A stretch of 7,580 nt of DNA from NCBI GenBank assembly GCA_900543795.1, contig UQSH01000056.1, forward strand, positions 1 to 7,580, written 5' to 3'. Under the pieces are notes generated by a model. It made no database searches. It worked only from the letters and a program-made list of their open reading frames with translations, and was not told the DNA's origin. Positions 1 to 6,324 of the stretch are shown piece after piece (the stretch's first letter is position 1; each line of letters begins with the position of its first letter). The DNA comes from an uncultured Oscillospiraceae bacterium. Its GTDB lineage: Bacteria; Bacillota; Clostridia; Oscillospirales; Acutalibacteraceae. A program made the position numbers and the translations under genes.

Positions 1-7
1 AAGTCTG

Positions 8-51
8 TCAGCGTGTAGAAATTTGTTATTTGGACTTTTTCTACACGCTGA
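8..51. repeat. Long perfect inverted repeat (hairpin), 14-bp arms
   Basis: Bases 8-21 are the exact reverse complement of 38-51 (core arm CAGCGTGTAGAA, partner TTCTACACGCTG), leaving a 16-base loop at 22-37. The element directly abuts a second hairpin at 51-76, so the two could stack in one transcript. Neither strand has a clear T tract directly after it, so a simple intrinsic terminator is not shown. It lies beyond the end of the sensor kinase gene and may be part of a 3' processing or stability structure, or a dispersed intergenic palindrome. Only the pairing itself is seen; the role is inference. Confidence 0.6.
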
Positions 52-76
52 AGCCACTTCAAAACGGAAGTGGCTT
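51..76. terminator. Hairpin 3' of the kinase gene, probable terminator
   Basis: A 10-bp perfect stem (51-60 with 67-76, AAGCCACTTC/GAAGTGGCTT) closes a 6-base loop. It lies 11 bases after the kinase stop codon on the minus strand, where a terminator would be expected. On the minus strand the stem ends in only two T's and is followed by CAGCG, a poor U tract. On the plus strand it is followed by TTATTGTTATGATTTATTT, a better T-rich tail. It may therefore mainly stop a rightward transcript entering from a gene left of the window, or work in both directions. Orientation is uncertain. Confidence 0.5.
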
Positions 77-87
77 ATTGTTATGAT

Positions 88-1605
88 TTATTTCTTTGCC
101 GTAAAGTAAAATTCAACTCCGTTTTCTTTATTATAATATCCGTATTTGAATTTATGATGTTCTAAAATAACCTTTGAAACGGCAAGTCCCATGCCTGTTG
201 AGTTATCCTTTCTTGTTCTTGATTTATCCTCCTTATAAAATGCGTCCCACAATCTGTTTTCGTTTTCTTCCTCAATTTGTTTACCCTCATTGAAAACGGA
301 AACTTTAATTTGATTTTTGTTTTCTTCTGCCGTAATTATAATTTTTCCCTTGCAGGCAGTGTGCTTAACGGCATTTGAAATAAAATTATCTATTACTAAA
401 GCTATAAGCTCTGCATTGCATTTTATGTTGCTTTTAACATTATCATAAATTTTCAGCTCAATTTCGTTTTCATTTATGAGACTGATATATTTTTTCGCTT
501 CGTTTTGAATTATTTCTGAAATATTACATGGCTCTTTTTTGATTTTCCTAACCGACGCTATTTTACTGTACTGTAAAAGCGACTGAACAAGCCTATTCAT
601 TCTTATTGCCTCCGAATATACAGAGCTAATATATTCTGCGTTTTTATCGGGTGCAATATTTTCAATAATACATTCGCATTGACTTTCAATAATCGATAGT
701 GGAGTTTTCAGCTCGTGCGCCGCCGCACAGGCAAACATATATCTTGCTTCTTCAAGCTTTGTACTTTCTTTTTTCTGCCTTTTAATTATAATAACCAACA
801 CAAAATATATAAGTGCGAAAACAAGCGTTTCCTCTAAAACAAGAACTATAAACTGATGGCTTTTTAATGTTTCCGTAACGGGATTTGTAGCCATTGAAAC
901 ATAAAGCATATATATTCCGTCTGTAAGCTCGATATATGAAATATCCGAATAACTGAGAAAATCAAAGGAGCTTTCTGAATAGGAGCCGCAGTCATTTTTT
1001 ATTCTTTGAATATTTTTATGTAATTTACTATCGTTATCCAAATCATAAAAATCACACCAGCTGTATCTTGTTGAATATGTAAAATCAACTGTTATATAAT
1101 CCTCGTCATTACTGATAATAAATTCCTTAAATTTCCCGCTTTCACTTCTTTTGGTAAGAGTAAATGCTACCGGAACGTTTTCGGAATTTACAACCTTGTA
1201 TTTCAATTGAGTTACATCACAGCTATTATTTGTTTCGTCAAGAAAGCTTTGAATTTCTTTTTTTAAATCGTCGGTTAAATAATTTTCTAAAAATATTATT
1301 TGGTCTTTATGCTCAAGGTCATCAAATCTTATATAAGAACCGCTTTCGGCAACAATTTCATTATTATCTCCTATAACTGCAATATAAAAAGCGGTATCCT
1401 TTGGAAGATTTCCAACTGTATTTGTGATTAAGCTTTCGGGCGTTTCCGCAGCATATTCAGAGTTTAAAGAAAAATATAAATTGTTAAAAAACTGGATAAA
1501 TTCTGCATTGTGATAGGTTTTGACTGATGAAAATAAAAAAGCATTTGAAGCTAAATAAGCAACAATAGTTAATACCGTAATGCTGATTTCAAACCGTTTT
1601 CTCAT
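88..1605 (-). CDS. Two-component sensor histidine kinase, membrane-bound
   Basis: A 505-residue sensor kinase that senses an unknown signal outside the cell and passes phosphate to its partner regulator, encoded just upstream. Membrane segments lie at about residues 7-28 and 250-275 and enclose an extracytoplasmic region of about 220 residues. Next come a HisKA dimerisation helix with the H-box AHELKTPL (phospho-accepting His297) and a HATPase domain. The ATPase has an N-box around 406-412 (DNFISNA, Asn411), an F-box-like LWDAFYK (453-459) and the G2 box TGMGL (470-474). Its G1 box reads FNEGKQI rather than DxGxG, a variant I recall from VanS-like Gram-positive kinases. The sensor domain has no family signature I recognise; it holds Cys129, Cys184 and Cys206, and the last two could form a disulfide. 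The gene starts 5 bases after the regulator's stop, with a GGAGG site at 1616-1620 inside the regulator's end, so the two are probably translated from one mRNA. Confidence 0.95.
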   Translation of the reverse strand: MRKRFEISITVLTIVAYLASNAFLFSSVKTYHNAEFIQFFNNLYFSLNSEYAAETPESLITNTVGNLPKDTAFYIAVIGDNNEIVAESGSYIRFDDLEHKDQIIFLENYLTDDLKKEIQSFLDETNNSCDVTQLKYKVVNSENVPVAFTLTKRSESGKFKEFIISNDEDYITVDFTYSTRYSWCDFYDLDNDSKLHKNIQRIKNDCGSYSESSFDFLSYSDISYIELTDGIYMLYVSMATNPVTETLKSHQFIVLVLEETLVFALIYFVLVIIIKRQKKESTKLEEARYMFACAAAHELKTPLSIIESQCECIIENIAPDKNAEYISSVYSEAIRMNRLVQSLLQYSKIASVRKIKKEPCNISEIIQNEAKKYISLINENEIELKIYDNVKSNIKCNAELIALVIDNFISNAVKHTACKGKIIITAEENKNQIKVSVFNEGKQIEEENENRLWDAFYKEDKSRTRKDNSTGMGLAVSKVILEHHKFKYGYYNKENGVEFYFTAKK

Positions 1606-1610
1606 AAAAG

Positions 1611-2279
1611 CTACGCCTCCTCCAATTTATAACCTGTGTTATAAATTGTTTTAATTTGGATTGCGTTTTTACCGAGTGCCTTTCGTATAAGCTTAATATG
1701 CGTGTCAACAACTCTTGTATCTCCGTAAAAATCGTAACCCCAAATTCTGTTTAAAATTATTTCTCTGCTAAGCACAAGCCCTTTGTTTTCGGCAAGATAT
1801 TTTAAAAGGCTGTAATCCTTGCCTGAAAGAAATATCTCCTCGTCGGATGAATAAACCTTGTGTCTGTTAAGGTCAAGCCTTATATTTCCGCAAATAAGAA
1901 GGTTATCATTAGTCAGTCCCTTACATCTTCTTATCATAGAAACGCATTTTTCATAAAGAACGGATAGGGGAAAGGGCTTAACGATATAATCGTCTGCACC
2001 GCTGACGAAGCCCTTTAAAATGTCTCTTTCTTCTCCGAGAGCGGATAGAAAAAGAATAGGAACGATTTGAGATTTTCTTATTTCGCGGCAGGCTTTAATT
2101 CCGTTTAAAGTTGGCATCATAACATCAAGAATTATTAAATCATAGCTTGTGTATTCAGCCATTTCAACTGCCGTTTCTCCGTTATCAGCTAAATCCGTTT
2201 CAATACCCTTTGCAGAGAAATAGTCCTTTATTGTTTCTCTGATTTTAATTTCATCATCTGCAACAAGTATTTTAAACAT
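1611..2279 (-). CDS. OmpR/PhoB-family response regulator
   Basis: A 222-residue DNA-binding response regulator, the cytoplasmic partner of the kinase that follows it. The receiver domain (about 1-118) has the full active-site set: acidic pair Asp8/Asp9, phospho-accepting Asp52 (LDVMMP), Ser79 in the Thr/Ser position and Lys101 (KPF). The winged-helix output domain (about 125-222) has the conserved recognition-helix run RVVDTHIKLIRKAL (189-202) and the wing TIYNTGYKL (211-219). Length is typical of the family. An AAGGAGG site 8 bases before the ATG (2288-2294) supports the start. Target genes cannot be inferred: neighbours on either side are housekeeping genes, so the system may act mainly elsewhere or on itself. 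Confidence 0.96.
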   Translation of the reverse strand: MFKILVADDEIKIRETIKDYFSAKGIETDLADNGETAVEMAEYTSYDLIILDVMMPTLNGIKACREIRKSQIVPILFLSALGEERDILKGFVSGADDYIVKPFPLSVLYEKCVSMIRRCKGLTNDNLLICGNIRLDLNRHKVYSSDEEIFLSGKDYSLLKYLAENKGLVLSREIILNRIWGYDFYGDTRVVDTHIKLIRKALGKNAIQIKTIYNTGYKLEEA

Positions 2280-2287
2280 ATTAACCG

Positions 2288-2294
2288 CCTCCTT
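2288..2294 (-). promoter_or_regulatory. Strong ribosome binding site of the response regulator
   Basis: The minus strand reads AAGGAGG, 8 bases before the ATG at 2279. This near-perfect match to the 16S rRNA tail fixes the start and predicts strong translation of the regulator. Confidence 0.85.
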
Positions 2295-2320
2295 TTCGCT
2301 TTTAAAATATTCCTTTAATT

Positions 2321-2337
2321 TGTGTTTTGTGTGTTTT
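2321..2337. repeat. Short tandem direct repeat upstream of the regulator gene
   Basis: TGTGTTTT occurs at 2321-2328 and again at 2330-2337 (plus-strand reading), a 9-base period. It lies about 40-60 bases before the response regulator start, in a spacer where I cannot find a convincing -35/-10 pair. OmpR-type regulators commonly bind direct repeats, usually with a 10-11 base period, so this could be an operator for self-regulation. The sequence is low in complexity and the match may be chance. Confidence 0.3.
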
Positions 2338-2341
2338 AAAT

Positions 2342-2369
2342 AAAAAAGAGCGCTCTGTTTTGAGCGCTC
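2342..2369 (-). terminator. Rho-independent terminator of the asd-dapA-dapB operon
   Basis: On the minus strand an 8-bp GC-rich stem (GAGCGCTC, 2362-2369 paired with 2348-2355, loop 2356-2361) is followed directly by six T's (2342-2347). It starts 12 bases after the dapB stop codon. Each arm is itself a palindrome. It separates the lysine-pathway operon from the two-component system downstream, which therefore probably needs its own promoter. Confidence 0.9.
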
Positions 2370-2381
2370 AAATTATTTTGA

Positions 2382-3131
2382 TTATTCGATCATTTCCTTC
2401 ATTGAATACATACCTGCGGGCTTATCCTTTAAGAACAATGCGGCGTTAACTGCACCAACGGCAAAAACCTCTTTGCTTCTTGCAGAGTGGGAAAGAGTTA
2501 TTATTTCGTCTCTTCCTGCAAACATTATTTCGTGCTCGCCAACTATTGTTCCGCCTCTGACTGCATGAATACCGATTTCATTTTCGGTTCTTTTTTCTCG
2601 CTTTGAATGGCGGTCATATTCATATTTCATCGGCTTGTTAAGCTCCTCGCAAATGGCATCTGCAAGCATAAGTGCGGTTCCGCTCGGTGCATCTATCTTT
2701 TGATTGTGGTGCTTTTCAATAATTTCAATATCAAAGCTATTACCTAAAATCTGAACTGCCTTTTTAGCAAGATTTGCGAGCAGATTAATTCCAAGGCTCA
2801 TATTGTAGGTAAAGAAAACAGATGTTTTTCTTGAAGCCTCTTCAATTTGCTTTTTTTGACCTTCATCATATCCTGTTGTTGCAATAACAACGGGCATTGA
2901 TTTTTTTACGGCAAAATCAAGCAAATCATCAAGAAGGGCAGGGTTTGAAAAATCAATAATAACATCTGCTTCCTCCTTTATCTCATCGAATGATGAATAA
3001 ATAGGAAATGAGTCGCTTTCAGTGTTTAAATCAATTCCTGCGGCTATACGGCAATCATCACGCTTTGAAACGATATCCTTAATAACATTTCCCATTTTGC
3101 CGTTTGCACCGCATAAAATAATATCAGTCAT
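2382..3131 (-). CDS. dapB: 4-hydroxy-tetrahydrodipicolinate reductase DapB
   Basis: A cytoplasmic enzyme that reduces 4-hydroxy-tetrahydrodipicolinate, the DapA product, with NAD(P)H to tetrahydrodipicolinate for lysine and diaminopimelate synthesis. The 249-residue protein is close to the usual 250-275. The N-terminal Rossmann fold has GANGKMG (8-14). ATTGYDE (84-90) and the signature EKHHNQKIDAPSGTA (139-153) follow, with catalytic His141 and Lys145 (E. coli His159 and Lys163 by motif) and substrate-binding SGT (150-152). The second strand ends in Asp34 with no following Arg, which suggests no strong NADPH preference (inference). The start has AAGG at 3141-3144, 9 bases ahead. It is the last gene of the operon, 21 bases after dapA and directly before a terminator. 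Confidence 0.97.
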   Translation of the reverse strand: MTDIILCGANGKMGNVIKDIVSKRDDCRIAAGIDLNTESDSFPIYSSFDEIKEEADVIIDFSNPALLDDLLDFAVKKSMPVVIATTGYDEGQKKQIEEASRKTSVFFTYNMSLGINLLANLAKKAVQILGNSFDIEIIEKHHNQKIDAPSGTALMLADAICEELNKPMKYEYDRHSKREKRTENEIGIHAVRGGTIVGEHEIMFAGRDEIITLSHSARSKEVFAVGAVNAALFLKDKPAGMYSMKEMIE

Positions 3132-3152
3132 TTTATAATTCCTTAAATTCTT

Positions 3153-4043
3153 TTACTTAATTAATCCGTATTCCTGAAGAGTTTCCTTCATAAGCTTCTT
3201 GTTTTCATCCGTCATATCAATAAGCGGAAGTCTGCAATGGCCTGCATTATAACCGATAAGATTAACTGCTTCCTTAACGGGAATCGGGTTTACATCGCAG
3301 AAAAGAGTTTTTGCAAGCTTCATATATTTCTCCATCAGAGCCTTTGAGCCTGCCTTGTCGCCGTCAAGATACTTTGCAACAATATCGTGTGTTTCCTGCG
3401 GGCAAACATTTGAAAGTACGCTGATAACGCCCTTTCCGCCTCTTTCAAGAACATCATATATCTGATCGTCATTACCGCTCCAAATATTAAGCTCATCGCC
3501 GCACAGCTCGTGCACCTTTTTAATTTGGTCAAGGTTTCCGCTTGCTTCCTTAATACCGTTAATTCTCGGAAGCTTTGCGATTTCTACAGCAGTTTCGGGA
3601 AGAATGTTTACACCTGTTCTTGACGGAACATTATAAAGTATAATAGGCTTATCTGTTGCGTCGTGAATAGCAGTATAATGTGCAATAAGACCTCTTTGAC
3701 TTGTTTTGTTATAATAAGGTGTAACAAGTAAAAGTGCATCTGCACCGTCCTTGCAAGCCTCTTGGCTTATTTCAATAGCACATGCGGTGGAGTTAGAGCC
3801 CGTTCCGGCAATAACCTTACATCTGCCTGCAACATAATCAATGCACCACTTAACAACGGCAGTATGCTCAACAACACGAAGAGTTGAGCTTTCGCCTGTT
3901 GTTCCGCAAATAACGATTGCATCTGTTCCGTTTTCTATCTGCCAATCGATAAATCTTTCAAATTCCTTATAATTAACCGAGCCGTCCTCATTCATAGGTG
4001 TAATAATAGCAACTGCGGCACCGGTAAAAATAGGTTCCTTCAT
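3153..4043 (-). CDS. dapA: 4-hydroxy-tetrahydrodipicolinate synthase DapA
   Basis: A TIM-barrel aldolase of the cytoplasm that joins pyruvate and aspartate semialdehyde, committing carbon to lysine and diaminopimelate. The 296-residue protein compares with 292 in E. coli. Visible active-site residues are Thr48/Thr49 (GTTGE), Tyr111 (VTPYYN), Tyr137 and Arg142 (YNVPSRTG) and Schiff-base Lys165 (GIKEASG), each at E. coli position plus 4. At the lysine feedback site, His56 and Asn80 of E. coli are kept (His60, Asn84), but His53 becomes Val57 and Glu84 becomes Cys88, so inhibition by lysine may be weak or absent (inference). I chose the ATG at 4043: AAAGGAG (4052-4058) lies 8 bases ahead. An ATG two codons upstream sits only 2 bases from that site, and a TTG at 4070 lies before it. 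Confidence 0.97.
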   Translation of the reverse strand: MKEPIFTGAAVAIITPMNEDGSVNYKEFERFIDWQIENGTDAIVICGTTGESSTLRVVEHTAVVKWCIDYVAGRCKVIAGTGSNSTACAIEISQEACKDGADALLLVTPYYNKTSQRGLIAHYTAIHDATDKPIILYNVPSRTGVNILPETAVEIAKLPRINGIKEASGNLDQIKKVHELCGDELNIWSGNDDQIYDVLERGGKGVISVLSNVCPQETHDIVAKYLDGDKAGSKALMEKYMKLAKTLFCDVNPIPVKEAVNLIGYNAGHCRLPLIDMTDENKKLMKETLQEYGLIK

Positions 4044-4051
4044 AATCATTT

Positions 4052-4058
4052 CTCCTTT
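4052..4058 (-). promoter_or_regulatory. Ribosome binding site deciding the dapA start
   Basis: The minus strand reads AAAGGAG, then AAATGATT, then the chosen ATG (4041-4043). The 8-base spacing suits that ATG. The overlapping in-frame ATG at 4047-4049 would be only 2 bases away, so a start there, adding MI to the protein, is unlikely. Confidence 0.8.
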
Positions 4059-4075
4059 AAGTATTAACAAATCAT

Positions 4076-5161
4076 TTAGTCCATATATCCTTCAGCGCAA
4101 AGAAGCTCGGCAAGTAAAACACCGCCGCCTGCCGCTCCGCGGAGCGTATTGTGTGAAAGACAAACAAATTTATACTGATATTGAGTATCCTCTCTGAGTC
4201 TGCCGATTGAGATTGCCATACCGTTTTCAAGCATTCTTTCTGATTTGATCTGCGGTCTGTCGTCCTCAGTGAAATAGTTGAGGAATTGCTTTGGCGCTGA
4301 GGGGAGTTCGAGTTCCTGCGCTCTGCCCTTGAAATTCTTCCAAATTTCAATCATTTCCTCTTTTTTCGGCATTTTATCAAAGTTAACAAATACCGCACCG
4401 AGGTGTCCGTTAGAAACAGGAACTCGAATGCACTGTGCGGTAAAATTAGGCTTGTCGGCAGGTTTAATTTCAGAGCCGTCGATTTTTCCCCAAAGCTTGA
4501 GCGGTTCTTTTTCGCTCTTTTCTTCCTCGCCGCCGATATAAGGAATAACATTATCAACCATATCGGGCCAGGTTTCAAAGGTTTTTCCTGCACCGCTTAT
4601 TGCCTGATAGGTACAAACGAGAACATCCTTAACACCGAATTTTTCGTGAAGAGGGAAGAGTGCAGGAACATAAGATTGAAGAGAGCAGTTTGATTTAACT
4701 GCAATGAAGCCTCTTTTTGTTCCAAGCCTTTTTCTCTGCTCGGGAATAATATGAATATGCTCTGCATTAAGCTCCGGAACAACCATTGGAACATCGGGAG
4801 TAAAGCGGTTTGCACTGTTGTTTGAAACAACGGGGCACTCGTGCTTTGCATATTCCTCTTCAAGCTTTTTAATTTCATCCTTCTTCATATCAACTGCGCA
4901 GAAAACAAAATCAACTATCGAGGTAATTTTATCAATATCTGCGGTTGCGTCCATAACAACTATATCTTTAACCTTTTCGGGTATCTCAACATCCATACAC
5001 CATTTTTTCCCAACGGCATCTTCATATTTTTTGCCTGCAGACCTTGAAGATGCGGCAAGGCAAACAATATTAAACCAAGGATGGTCGGCAAGAAGCGTGA
5101 TAAAACGCTGACCAACCATTCCCGTTGCGCCCACGATACCGACATTGTACTGCTTTTTCAT
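4076..5161 (-). CDS. asd: Aspartate-semialdehyde dehydrogenase
   Basis: A cytoplasmic enzyme that reduces aspartyl-4-phosphate with NADPH to aspartate semialdehyde, the substrate of DapA in the next gene and also the branch point to threonine and methionine. The 361-residue protein has the N-terminal nucleotide-binding GIVGATGMVG (8-17), the phosphate-contacting SSRSAG (38-43), the catalytic Cys159 in KSNCS, and a catalytic His253 in RVPVSNGH (246-253). The SNCSLQ active site and the length point to the branch of the family shared with archaea and fungi rather than the E. coli-type enzyme (from memory). The start at 5161 is supported by AAGGAG (5171-5176) 9 bases ahead and by the fold starting at once; 16 in-frame codons upstream lack such support. 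It is the first gene of the operon, 32 bases before dapA. Confidence 0.96.
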   Translation of the reverse strand: MKKQYNVGIVGATGMVGQRFITLLADHPWFNIVCLAASSRSAGKKYEDAVGKKWCMDVEIPEKVKDIVVMDATADIDKITSIVDFVFCAVDMKKDEIKKLEEEYAKHECPVVSNNSANRFTPDVPMVVPELNAEHIHIIPEQRKRLGTKRGFIAVKSNCSLQSYVPALFPLHEKFGVKDVLVCTYQAISGAGKTFETWPDMVDNVIPYIGGEEEKSEKEPLKLWGKIDGSEIKPADKPNFTAQCIRVPVSNGHLGAVFVNFDKMPKKEEMIEIWKNFKGRAQELELPSAPKQFLNYFTEDDRPQIKSERMLENGMAISIGRLREDTQYQYKFVCLSHNTLRGAAGGGVLLAELLCAEGYMD

Positions 5162-5170
5162 AACTAATTT

Positions 5171-5176
5171 CTCCTT
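5171..5176 (-). promoter_or_regulatory. Ribosome binding site deciding the asd start
   Basis: The minus strand reads AAGGAG, 9 bases before the ATG at 5161. Longer in-frame reading up to 5209 would place this site inside the coding sequence, so the shorter 361-residue protein is preferred. Confidence 0.8.
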
Positions 5177-5191
5177 AAATAAAATTGTATC

Positions 5192-5220
5192 TTGTAAATC
5201 AAGACTCAATGCAATATAAT
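5192..5220 (+). promoter_or_regulatory. Predicted sigma-A-type promoter of queA-tgt
   Basis: TTGTAA (5192-5197, 4 of 6 consensus bases) and TATAAT (5215-5220, perfect) are 17 bases apart. A start near 5227 would give a leader of about 64 bases before the queA ATG. A second TATAAT at 5240-5245 has no good -35 partner on this strand. I see no preQ1 riboswitch in the leader. Confidence 0.7.
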
Positions 5221-5240
5221 ATTATTGTTTTGTTTTAGAT

Positions 5241-5270
5241 ATAATATCACTTTATATACATATATGTCAA
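5241..5270 (-). promoter_or_regulatory. Predicted sigma-A-type promoter of asd-dapA-dapB
   Basis: On the minus strand a perfect TTGACA (5265-5270) is followed after 18 bases by TATTAT (5241-5246, 5 of 6). Transcription would begin near 5234, leaving about 73 bases before the asd ATG, too short for a lysine riboswitch. A 10-bp palindrome ACATATATGT (5258-5267) overlaps the -35 box and could be an operator, though it is AT-rich. The queA promoter lies just downstream on the opposite strand and points toward this one. Confidence 0.65.
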
Positions 5271-5290
5271 ATAAAAATTACGGAGACTTT

Positions 5291-6322
5291 ATGAAAACAT
5301 CAGATTTTTTTTATGAATTACCCGAGGAGCTTATTGCTCAAACACCTGTTGAGCCTCGAAATTCCTCGCGTTTAATGGTTTTACACAGAAAAAACGGTTC
5401 TCTTGAACACAGAATTTTCAAAAATTTACCTGAATATTTAAATCCCGGAGACTGCTTAATTCTTAATGACACAAGGGTTATTCCTGCAAGAATATACGGT
5501 GTTAAGGAGGAAACAGGTGCTTTTGTTGAGTTCCTCCTTGTTGCTCAAAAGGAAAACGATGTTTGGGAATGTCTTTGCAAGCCCGGAAAAAGAGCAAGGA
5601 TAGGAACACGTTTCAGCTTTGGCGACGGCAAGCTTATGGGAGAAATTGTTGATATAAATGAAGAAGACGGAAACAGATTCGTCAAATTCTCCTGCGATGG
5701 CAGCATTTTTGCCGTTCTTGATGAAATAGGCTCAATGCCTCTTCCTCCATATATTAAAGAAAAATTAAAGGATAATGAAAGATATCAAACTGTTTACAGT
5801 AAGGAGCTCGGCTCTGCTGCCGCACCTACGGCAGGATTGCATTTTACACCCGAAATGCTTGAAGATATAAAAAGAATGGGTGTTAATATCGGATATGTTA
5901 CTCTTCACGTTGGTTTGGGAACATTCAGACCAGTTAAGGTTGATGATGTAACAAAGCATAAAATGCATACGGAGCATTATGTTATGCCGCAGGAAACCGC
6001 CGAATTAATTAACGAAACAAAGAAAAACGGCAAAAGAGTAATCTCAGTAGGCACAACCTCTTGCAGAACTCTTGAATCTGTTGCAACAAAAAACGGAAAA
6101 ATATGTGCTGATGAGGACGATACTTCGATTTTTATTTATCCCGGATATGAATTTAAGTGCATAGATGCTCTTATAACAAACTTTCATCTGCCCGAAAGCA
6201 CGCTAATTATGCTCGTTTCTGCCTTTGCGGGCTTTGATAATATAATGAACGCATACAACACCGCTGTTAAAGAAAAATACAGATTTTTCAGCTTCGGCGA
6301 CGCAATGCTGATTGAGGATTAA
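5291..6322 (+). CDS. queA: S-adenosylmethionine:tRNA ribosyltransferase-isomerase QueA
   Basis: It transfers and rearranges the ribosyl part of S-adenosylmethionine onto preQ1 already in tRNA, forming epoxyqueuosine at wobble position 34 of GUN-anticodon tRNAs. The 343-residue protein matches the family length (about 340-356). Conserved blocks are the N-terminal FFYELPEELIAQ (6-17), LNDTRVIPAR (58-67), SAAAPTAGLHFT (175-186), HVGLGTFRPV (206-215), VGTTSCRTLES (253-263), TNFHLPESTLIMLVSAFAG (296-314) and FFSFGDAMLI (332-341). The start at 5291 has GGAG (5282-5285) 5 bases ahead and matches the family's usual start; an in-frame TTG at 5225 lies about at the predicted transcription start and lacks a binding site. 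It is followed after 2 bases by tgt, whose product acts one step earlier on the same tRNA. Confidence 0.97.
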   Translation: MKTSDFFYELPEELIAQTPVEPRNSSRLMVLHRKNGSLEHRIFKNLPEYLNPGDCLILNDTRVIPARIYGVKEETGAFVEFLLVAQKENDVWECLCKPGKRARIGTRFSFGDGKLMGEIVDINEEDGNRFVKFSCDGSIFAVLDEIGSMPLPPYIKEKLKDNERYQTVYSKELGSAAAPTAGLHFTPEMLEDIKRMGVNIGYVTLHVGLGTFRPVKVDDVTKHKMHTEHYVMPQETAELINETKKNGKRVISVGTTSCRTLESVATKNGKICADEDDTSIFIYPGYEFKCIDALITNFHLPESTLIMLVSAFAGFDNIMNAYNTAVKEKYRFFSFGDAMLIED

Positions 6323-6324
6323 TT

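Noticed and set aside
4133..4146. 14-bp perfect palindrome CGCTCCGCGGAGCG inside asd
   Set aside because: It is fully explained as codons for the conserved C-terminal TLRGA segment of the enzyme, near the gene end but not in a spacer, and has no T tract after it.
4278..5111. Several open frames of 60-97 codons on both strands across asd
   Set aside because: They lie entirely within asd, lack ribosome binding sites, and their products look like frame-shifted translations with odd composition. The same holds for short frames over the kinase (1164-1376), dapA (3335-3532), queA (5765-5977) and tgt (7132-7347).
5184..5189. Alternative asd promoter with TACAAT as the -10 box on the minus strand
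   Set aside because: Transcription would begin almost on top of the ribosome binding site at 5171-5176, and no TTGACA-like box lies at a 16-18 base spacing.
5162..5209. Longer Asd protein beginning at 5209
   Set aside because: The extra 16 residues precede a normal Rossmann start and contain the AAGGAG site that serves the ATG at 5161.
5162..5290. Lysine riboswitch ahead of asd, or preQ1 riboswitch ahead of queA
   Set aside because: Predicted leaders are about 73 and 64 bases. The lysine riboswitch needs about 170 bases and several conserved helices. The queA leader is almost pure A/T with no stem-loop and no preQ1 aptamer-like C-rich loop or A-rich tail.
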